DNA from: Linyphia triangularis
Lineage: Eukaryota > Arthropoda > Arachnida > Araneae > Linyphiidae
Direction of reading: 5' to 3'
Length of the DNA: 64,000 nucleotides
Assembly: GCA_963978545.1 (NCBI GenBank)
Contig: OZ021724.1
Location: forward strand, 24,727,933 to 24,791,932
Part shown: piece by piece, positions 57,626 to 64,000 of the stretch
Numbering within the stretch: the first letter of the stretch is position 1
How the letters are laid out: each line of letters begins with the position of its first letter
Program-made: the position numbers and the translations under genes
Notes under the pieces: model-generated
The model's input: only the letters and a program-made list of their open reading frames with translations
Told to the model about the DNA's origin: nothing
The model's database searches: none

Positions 57626-57755
57626 GGTTGAGGGTTCGAGTCCCGTGTTAGGCATGGGTGTTTGTAAATGTATGTTGGCTTGTCAAATGACGAATGTTTC
57701 GGCGCATTATAGCCCTCGTGTTGCTGACGGCGCCAGATAATCTGAATACAACCAA
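57626..57755 (+). mobile_element. SINE-A copy 15, 5'-truncated, inside SINE-B, TSD CCTGATGGCTGTA
   Basis: Begins at box B (GGGTTCGAGTCCC). Perfect 13-bp TSD at 57613-57625 and 57756-57768, made from the tRNA-like head of SINE-B. Confidence 0.93.
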
Positions 57756-57856
57756 CCTGATGGCTGTATGGTTAACGCTCTGACATCGCAACTCGAAGTT
57801 GCAAAATTTGAATTCTGAGCTCAGAATTTACGCTAAGCTGTGGGTCCCGTCCTGAG

Positions 57857-58042
57857 AAAGCCGACAAAACGGTGTAGTGGTTAGCGTGTTAGCTTCTAGA
57901 CCGCCGAGGCTGCGGGTTCAAGTCCCGTGTAAGGCATGGGTGTTTGTAAATGTATGTTGGCTTGTCTAATGACGAATGTTTCGGCGCATTATAGCCCTCG
58001 TGTTGCTGACCGTGCCAGATAATCTGAAAACAACCAAACCAA
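57857..58042 (+). mobile_element. SINE-A copy 16, inside the same SINE-B, TSD CCCGTCCTGAG
   Basis: Full length (AAGCCGACAAAACGGTGTAG to AACCAAACCAA). The 11-bp TSD at 57846-57856 and 58043-58053 derives from the SINE-B body. Confidence 0.92.
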
Positions 58043-58170
58043 CCCGTCCTGAGTAATCGGCGCAGTATAGCCTAAATGTTGCTCTTACACAAGGAAACCC
58101 AAAACCAAACACCACCCTTCATAGCCGTTATTGTGGACAAAAATTAGTCGTTGAATGTACACATACAAAC

Positions 58171-58935
58171 CTTTCATGACAGGTAAGTCGTGGGATCGTG
58201 GCAGTGTTTCCATAACACTGGCATATAAAATTAATAGTAGGAACTGCATGTCAGAGTCCCAATGTCCTTTAATCGGTGTGAAGTGGATGAGGAGGTGTCG
58301 TCATCTGACTAAGTGCAAAATTATGAAGTATAATTACAGATCCTACAGATGTTACAATCCTATGTTGCAGCATCGCCCAAGCGTAATTATTGCGTTAGAA
58401 AACATTAGATCAACCAACTTAGTTCAAGACAAATTTTTACCAAAGTAGAGTGTTTCTAAATATTGTTATTTTCGAACAAGTTGTCTGAAATGGATGTTGT
58501 CTATTTGGAATGCACTTTTCGATTAACTTAAAGTGTCACACTATCAATATTAAATGTAACTTTTCCTGATTGAAAGAAAATTGTATTTAAAATTCATATT
58601 ATCGTAGCAACTGGAACACAGACAATATTTGAATAATTTGTCAAACATCAAATGCACTTTATTTTCACCTAGGTAAAGTTAATTGATAAATATGAAACTA
58701 ATATGTTTAAAATATGTAACTTAATAAAAATGAGAAAACACATTTGTGAAACAGTTTACTTGAAAACTTATATCAGAAATTTTACTTTAAAACTTTTAAC
58801 AATCTTTTTAAACATTTGTTTTCATTCATTCAACAATCATTATTTTTCTCTCTTCGTCAAAACACGCAAGCACTAATCAAAACTATACTGAAGCTCACCA
58901 AAATGTCCTATATTGTGGCATCCTTGTATGTCAAG
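58171..58935. other. Unassigned sequence
   Basis: An ORF (58155-58448) starts in the SINE-B tail and has no recognisable motif. The rest is AT-rich without repeats. Confidence 0.35.
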
Positions 58936-58949
58936 AATTAATACAGATT

Positions 58950-59129
58950 GGTTGGTTGTATTCAGATTATCTGGCGCCGTCAGCATCACGAGGGCTATAA
59001 TGCGCCGAAACATTTCGTCATTTAACAAACCAACATACATTTACAAACACCCATGCCAAACACGGGACTCGAACCCGCAACTTCGCGGTCTAGAAGCCAG
59101 CATGCTAACCACTATACCGTTTGGTCGGC
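58950..59129 (-). mobile_element. SINE-A copy 17, TSD ATTAATACAGATT
   Basis: Full-length copy with a perfect 13-bp TSD at 58937-58949 and 59130-59142. Confidence 0.94.
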
Positions 59130-59229
59130 ATTAATACAGATTATTAAGTAAAATGTTATTTTCTTTCCTTTTTACATACTGCAAGTATGAAATGGATCGT
59201 GATATAATTAATAGTTGGGTATAGTTTTT

Positions 59230-59350
59230 GGATAAGGTTACTCGACCAATTCTTGCAAAATAACACCAAAAAAAGCAAGACCATAAGCTTAATGAGTTTC
59301 TGAATCACTACGAACGCCTAAGTTTCAAAACCACTTGAGATTCGAACCAA
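59230..59350 (-). mobile_element. SINE-B, very degraded copy
   Basis: Faint match: TTACTCGACCAATTCTTGCA, CATAAGCTTAATGAGTTTC, GAATCACTACGAACGCC and GAGATTCGAACCAATG, in the SINE-B order. Confidence 0.5.
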
Positions 59351-59822
59351 TGTCTAAATTTCGACATTCGGGGCACATGTCCACGTTTTTTGTAGGGGCC
59401 AGGCTATTTTCTAGTTATTAAATGAAAAATTCTATATTCAAATTAATGTTCTGATAATTTGAAACCATAATAATAACTATTTCATTTCTGCCTGTAATTC
59501 ATAAGAGGTAATTCATTAATTGCTGGTTAACGTCAACATGTTATCGAATTGGATAGAATTTCTTTTGCCTGTAATTTAAAACATGGTGGTTAGAGTAAAT
59601 CAAAGAAACCTTTTTTTTTTTTTCGAAATTCGTTTTGTTTCTATGTTTTTAGGTGGCCATTTGAGGTCTAAACCAAGACAATAAATATAAAGATCATGAA
59701 AAAATATCTTAGGGTTCCTCAAAATCTCCCAAATTTGTAACCAGACCTTAATATCCAGAACCTTACCAGACTTTAATATTACTAAATTTTGAATTTTAGT
59801 ATTTTTTAAATTGTCCTGGTGT

Positions 59823-59998
59823 AGTTTAGTAACAACGACCTCAACGACCTATTTTTGTGCACAATAATAGCTTATCAGGCCAGGACCTACAGTTTAATTT
59901 GGATTCCGAACCACAACGAACATCTATGCCTAATTCCAGGATTCGAACACGGCACCTTTGGCATGCGAGGCCAGAGTGCTAACCTCACATCTGTCAGA
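59823..59998 (-). mobile_element. SINE-B copy 8
   Basis: CTCAACGACCTATTTTTGTG, TTATCAGGCCAGGACCTAC, then GGATTCGAACACGGCACC and the head GAGGCCAGAGTGCTAACC. The tail is worn. Confidence 0.8.
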
Positions 59999-60034
59999 TT
60001 AACGTTGTCCAGGTGTAAAATAATATAACCCATA

Positions 60035-60550
60035 AAACCGAGTTTTTAAAAAATCCTTTATATGCAATGTCAATTTTTATATTCGTTAATACAGCGCCAA
60101 AATCAAAAACATTTCTATCAGCAAAATGTGTGGCAAACTACGTTTCAAAATTTATTTATAAAAAATGAATGTGAATTTATGCTCACACATCCAAATATCA
60201 TTTATTTATTCTGATTAAAGTAATTTTATTATTTATTTATTCTGATTAAAGTAATTTTATTATTTATTAAAAAAAAGTTTGGCTAAAGGAAACAGTTTCA
60301 ACAATGATCTGATCAATGATACTTTAACGCGATTAGATGAGGGGAAGTTGGTTTATTAGTACTCAGTAAAAGCGACCTTTTAGTGACAGTAACAGCCCAA
60401 AAATTTGATTGAATGCATTGTCATCGACATCGAAACTATCTGCCAAGTTTCAGCCCGATTGGATGACGGATTGGAGCCGCAGATTCCTCTCCCACCGACA
60501 AACAAACACACAAAATCTAAGTTAATTAATATACAGGATTTTAAAAAGGT
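60035..60550 (+). repeat. Repeat R, complete copy
   Basis: Begins CCGAGTTTTTAAAAAATCC and ends ATATACAGGATTTTAAAAAG. The middle has TGAATGTGAATTTATGCTC, a local 31-bp duplication of TTTATTTATTCTGATTAAAG (60198-60260) and one core unit (GCATTGTCATCGACATCG ... GGATGACGG). Uninterrupted, so a good reference copy. Confidence 0.72.
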
Positions 60551-61199
60551 GACGAGTATTGGAACGCTATCATTATTAGGTAGCAAACTTAATTTATCAT
60601 TTTCTCTTTTCAAATATTGAAAAACACTTTTTTATTCATAATAACATTACAAATATCCTTACAGTATCACATACTTTAACTTTAAATTTTTTGAAAAGAT
60701 AAAGACACGAATTCATTTAGAATTTTATGCAAGTGCATATCGCATCCTTTCTACAAGAGTATCATAACTAAAAATTCTTTACTTTTAAGTGAAAGTGTTT
60801 GTAACGAACCACAGACTACATTGACTTGAATCTGGAAAAACGGCATTAGTCGATTGAACTTGTACAGCAAGCTTGTGCCGTTCAACCAGCTTCATGTTCA
60901 AGCAGTCAGTGATTCTGTAAACACTTTAACTCAAAATGAAGAATTTTGAGTTGCGCCACTTTTGTTGCAAAGACGACGTATGTTTTTCATTTTAAGACCA
61001 AACCAACTTCGACTAAAACCAACCGTTGTTTACACACTAAAATCATAACTTAGACCAGCGTAAGCCTCTAACCTTTAGAGGCGGACCGTATGACTTATAT
61101 TGCAGCTTTCCGAGGGGCCGGATGCACCAAAATATGAATCTTTAATTACTATAGCACAATACAATGCTATATTATTAACAATATATAGCATTTCTGAAA

Positions 61200-61302
61200 A
61201 CAGGAAATAAATATGAATTTTTATTATCTATTTTTATTATCACAGCTGGCTTAAATAATGCCCATGGTAAAATTTCGTGGCGAAGCACGGGTATTCAGCT
61301 AG
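61200..61302 (+). mobile_element. Helitron 3' end fragment
   Basis: GGTAAAATTTCGTGGCGAAG CACGGGTATTCAGCTAG ends at 61302 before a T, with the hairpin TTCGTGGCGAA. Same 3' end as the elements at 20744 and 30044. The upstream limit is unclear. Confidence 0.7.
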
Positions 61303-61487
61303 TATATAATAAAAAGTAATACGATAATGTATACATTTTGGTACATATAATTTTCTTATATATTTTCTCTCCTACCAAACAGAAGGTTCCACTGGGATGG
61401 AAGGGGAGGGGGGTAGTATTCGGGATTTGATTGTATAAGGCTTTTTTTTTAAACGGGTTAAGGAAAGCAACTATTTATATTGAAAAA

Positions 61488-61597
61488 AGAATTCAAAAAA
61501 CAAAAAAAGAAACTTCTGCTCCAGACCGGCCCATTTTTTACAGACACTGAGAGGCCCAGTGATTGCACAGGACAATCCTATGGCCAGTACATCCCTG
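61488..61597 (-). mobile_element. hAT MITE terminus (family of 56200-56954)
   Basis: CTTCTGCTCCAGACCGGCCC then TTTTTTACAGACACTGAGAG and GGCCAGTACATCCCTG is the inverted left end of that family. The other terminus was not found. A foldback element abuts its tip exactly. Confidence 0.75.
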
Positions 61598-62287
61598 CTC
61601 TAGCTTCTGTTCCGTTCAACAGATCGAGATGAGATTTCAGGTATAGATATTCCGTGGTATGAGCTCTAGATTTTGTGAATAACAACAAAATGGCGCTCAC
61701 GGTTACAGTTTTAGCTACAGAAACTCTAAATTTTCGAATAGCAACACCTACTCTTTCCTTTCGCAAAATGTTCAGCGCATGCGAAAACCCTTAAGAGCGT
61801 TGGAATGGTATGTGTATCACAAAAATGGACCTGCTATGCACGCACAAAAGAAAAACAGCTCTGCGAACGGCCAACAGAAACACGATCGGTGCACACTGAG
61901 GCCGCTCGCTAGATATTCAGCGTAGAAAACAGATAAAATTGCCTGTGATGGCACCCATGTGAACTTTGGCCTCTTTCATATGCAAATTTCCGCCGTGCAG
62001 TGCATTTTTGTTGGCCGTTCGCAGATCTGTGTTTTTTATGCACGTGCATAACGCGTCAATTTTTTGTGCTACACGTACCGTTCCAAAGCTCTTTAGGGTT
62101 TCCGTGTGCGCTAAACATTTTGAGACAGGAAAAGTAGGTGTTGCCATTCGAAAATTTAGAGTTGCTGTAACTGTCACCATAAACGTGAGCGCCATTTTCT
62201 TGCCATGCACAGAATCTTGAGCTCATACCTTTGAATAACTATAACCGAAATCTCATCTCTATCTGTTGAACTGAATGGAAGCTAGAG
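61598..62287. mobile_element. Foldback element, ~690 bp, arms ~320 bp
   Basis: CTCTAGCTTCTGTTCCGTTC at the left pairs with the inverse ending GAATGGAAGCTAGAG at the right. Blocks CAACAGATCGAGATGAGATT, ATGGCGCTCACG, CTCTAAATTTTCGAATAGCA and CAACACCTACT recur inverted in order at ~62265, ~62195, ~62155 and ~62135. Arms are about 80% alike by eye, with CpG-rich spots. ORFs inside (61578-61766, 61917-62210 minus; 61966-62220 plus) mirror each other and are not genes. Confidence 0.82.
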
Positions 62288-62540
62288 GTCCATATATCTG
62301 CAAACTTTCTTTATGACCACATTGTATATCGAAAATAATTTTCATTTGCAAAATATCAAAATAAAAATTGAATTTCGAATAAATACTTCGTGTATATTAT
62401 ATTAAAATGTTTGTTATGTTTATCATTTTTAACGGGTGCCTTAAGAATTTTACAACTTTCTAGCATTAAATTAATGATTTAAGTTTCGGTTTCTGTTATT
62501 GAACATGAAGATGGTGATGGAGAAACTATAAAACAATTTG

Positions 62541-62545
<5 letters not shown>

Positions 62546-62572
<27 letters not shown>
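62546..62572. repeat. Poly(A) tract, 27 bp
   Basis: Pure A run at the edge of a tandem array. Confidence 0.9.
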
Positions 62573-62609
62573 TTAGTAAGTAATTTTGATTATTTTTTTT
62601 CCATTATTT

Positions 62610-63380
62610 TGTTAATGTAACTCTCTTTAATATCTTTCAATTTTTCTTTCATTTAATTATTTTATGGTCGTAGCTGTAACATTTTATAATACTATATAGC
62701 TCAGCAAAAACAAATTGGAAAGGTATAAAAAAAATTTAGATCCCATTTTTAGAGGTTGATAGAGAACTCAATATTAATTTTAATTGTAAAAAGTTACATA
62801 CTATTTTATTTGTGTTATAGAGGAGTTCTGTTTTGTCATTGAGGCTGTAAAATTTTCATAATTAAAATAGGACTGAACAAAATCAATTGAAAATAATAGA
62901 TTTTTCGATCTTAATTCCCATTTTCAGTAGTTGGAACAGTTTTCAAGATTCATTTGAATTGTAAAAAAATGATATATCACTTTATTTGTTTTATAGAGGA
63001 ATTGTGTTTTATCATAGTGGCTTTAAAATTTTATTTACTTGAATACAAACAAAAACTCATTGAAAATATTCGATTTCTTCATCTCAATCCTTATTTCCAA
63101 TGGTCGGTTTACCGACCAAACGGTATAGTGGTTAGCGGTTGCGGGTTCGAGTCCAGTGTTAGGCATGGGTGTTTGTAAGTGTATGTTGGTTTGTCTAATG
63201 ACGAATGTTTCGGCGCATTATAGCCCTCGTGTTGCTGACGGTGCCAGATAATCTGAATACAACCAACCAATGGTCAGTTCAGTCCTATAATGATTGATTT
63301 TAATTGTAAAATGTTATATATATTATTTTTTTTTTTATAAAGGAGCAACTTTGGAGCGTTATTGCTTTTCCTAAAAATAT
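62610..63380 (+). repeat. ~175-bp tandem array, about four diverged units, split by SINE-A
   Basis: Each unit carries TTxAATTGTAAAAxxxTxATAT, then TTTATTTGTxTTATAGAGGA and a GTAGCTGTAA/GAGGCTGTAA/GTGGCTTTAA block (near 62670, 62845, 63020, and after the SINE ~63340). Spacing is about 175 bp once the SINE and its TSD are subtracted. Confidence 0.68.
63110..63266 (+). mobile_element. SINE-A copy 18, head internally deleted, TSD CCAATGGTCRGTT
   Basis: Has the head start ACCGACCAAACGGTATAG and box B but lacks the ~25 bases between the boxes (the anticodon region). TSD at 63097-63109 and 63267-63279 with one mismatch. It inserted in the 175-bp array. Confidence 0.9.
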
Positions 63381-63539
63381 ATATATTTTTTACATAACGA
63401 GGTTTTTTGACTGCTAACATTTCCAAGGAACACATGAAAATCTTCGGTACGCAAATACAAAAATCTTAAGCCACGTTTTTATATTATAAGTTAGTAAGTA
63501 ACAGTGCGTATTAATTATGCGTTTAAAGAATTTATTTTC

Positions 63540-64000
63540 ATTGAACTAATTTCCACGTTCACCCAGGAGGTATAGTTCATGAACGCGTTACCCCTATTTT
63601 TATAAAGCAGGCGGGTTCCCCAGTAGGCCTATTTCCTGCTGTACTTTATGTTCCATACACAAAGCCACAAACAAGTCGAGAAATCATAGTATGAAAATAT
63701 CAGATCACTGTCTTTAAGTTACGTAAGTTAAGTAAGTCTTAGTCACGGAGTCACAGTCGGAATGTCCTAATCGGGAAGTCACAATCAGGAGTCATAGTTG
63801 GGAAGTCAAATCCAGGAAGTCATAGATCGGTAAAGTCACAAATTGTTTGTCATTAGTTCTTTTAGCCGGTGAAGCAGCAAAGAATGCGTTTGGAAATAAA
63901 GCTTTTAAAACGCGTCCACTTCCCGGTATCTTTTCGGGCCTTGCTGACTGGGGTGGCAGCTGCTTTTGGCTGGTTGGTGGCGAGGCACCAGGCGATGAAT
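63540..64000 (+). other. Possible LTR or retroelement start, running off the window
   Basis: Less AT-rich than its surroundings. A short degenerate repeat of GGAAGTCACAxTC type (about 63735-63840, ~16-17-bp period) is followed by AATAAAGC (63896) and, ~50 bases on, CTGACTGGGGTGGCAGC, which could be an LTR end and primer-binding site. Sequence beyond the window would decide. Confidence 0.3.

Larger units (their letters stand above)
57606..58170 (+). mobile_element. SINE-B copy 7 holding two SINE-A insertions
   Basis: The head GCCCACCTGATGGCTGTA is cut by SINE-A copy 15, resumes with TATGGTTAACGCTCTGACATCG, and the body GCTGTGGGTCCCGTCCTGAG is cut by SINE-A copy 16. It then resumes with GAGTAATCGGCGCAGTATAG, CAAAAATTAGTCGTTGAATG and ACATACAAACC. 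The last part also has a motif like the third SINE type. Confidence 0.8.

Noticed and set aside
61917..62220. Overlapping ORFs MHGKKMALTF... (minus) and MASFICKF... (plus)
   Set aside because: They lie in inverted arms of a foldback element, so both strands give mirror-image open frames by chance.
711..63266. Recurrent small ORFs reading KPTYIYKHPCLTRDSNPQP and LEASTLTTIPFG
   Set aside because: They are translations of the SINE-A body and head on one strand and recur only because the SINE does. They have no conserved start or stop context of their own.
711..63266. tRNA genes
   Set aside because: The tRNA-like sequences with box A and B are SINE heads, which continue into SINE bodies and do not fold to complete cloverleaves with acceptor stems.

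Overview
This is a repeat-dominated piece of an AT-rich animal genome. It has no operons, Shine-Dalgarno sites or long uninterrupted ORFs. It does have spliceosomal signals, tRNA-derived SINEs, Helitrons, hAT, Tc1 and pogo/Tigger DNA transposons, foldback MITEs, a probable solo LTR, microsatellites and one recognisable nuclear gene for a mitochondrial ribosomal protein. The Tc1 transposase relic resembles copies I remember from spider genomes, so an arachnid or other arthropod is my best guess. That is recollection, not a search.

The one clear host gene is mRpL54 (mitochondrial large-subunit protein mL54) on the minus strand. Its main coding exon is 40609-41039, with an AATAAA signal at 40577-40582. 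A phase-compatible candidate first exon lies 8.5 kb away at 49563-49617. The intervening sequence, the putative intron, holds a 1.9-kb hAT element, a Tigger relic with a MITE inside it, a SINE and a small MITE. Two weaker host-gene hints are an unrecognised coding-like stretch (28941-29225, minus) and a possible 5' exon with a good splice donor (about 23674-23830, minus).

The rest is mobile DNA, much of it bounded by readable target-site duplications (TSDs). At 1-8 kb there are CAGGGT-type MITEs, a perfect 147-bp hairpin and many SINEs. At 9-11 kb is a Tc1 element with a dead transposase. At 11-20.5 kb are foldback MITEs and a recurring ~0.5-kb repeat, called R here. At 20.7-22.4 kb is a complete Helitron with a MITE inside. 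At 29.8-35.3 kb is a nested stack: a hAT element with perfect 8-bp TSDs holds a Helitron (itself carrying a 7 x 148-bp array and a MITE), a probable solo LTR, another hAT end and a SINE. At 36.8-40.1 kb a hAT-like element holds a Helitron fragment and a transposase relic. At 52.2-55.6 kb is the most complete DNA transposon: ~300-bp terminal inverted repeats, an 8-bp TSD and an almost complete but mutated, unusual transposase. At 56-64 kb come more hAT MITEs, SINEs nested in SINEs, a 690-bp foldback and a ~175-bp tandem array.

Two tRNA-derived SINE families dominate. SINE-A has about 18 copies, SINE-B about 8. Both end in AACC-type tails. Several copies are 5'-truncated yet flanked by 12-15-bp TSDs, which indicates LINE-type target-primed insertion, although no LINE coding region was recognised here. 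Family labels (SINE-A, SINE-B, R, foldback F) are local to this annotation.
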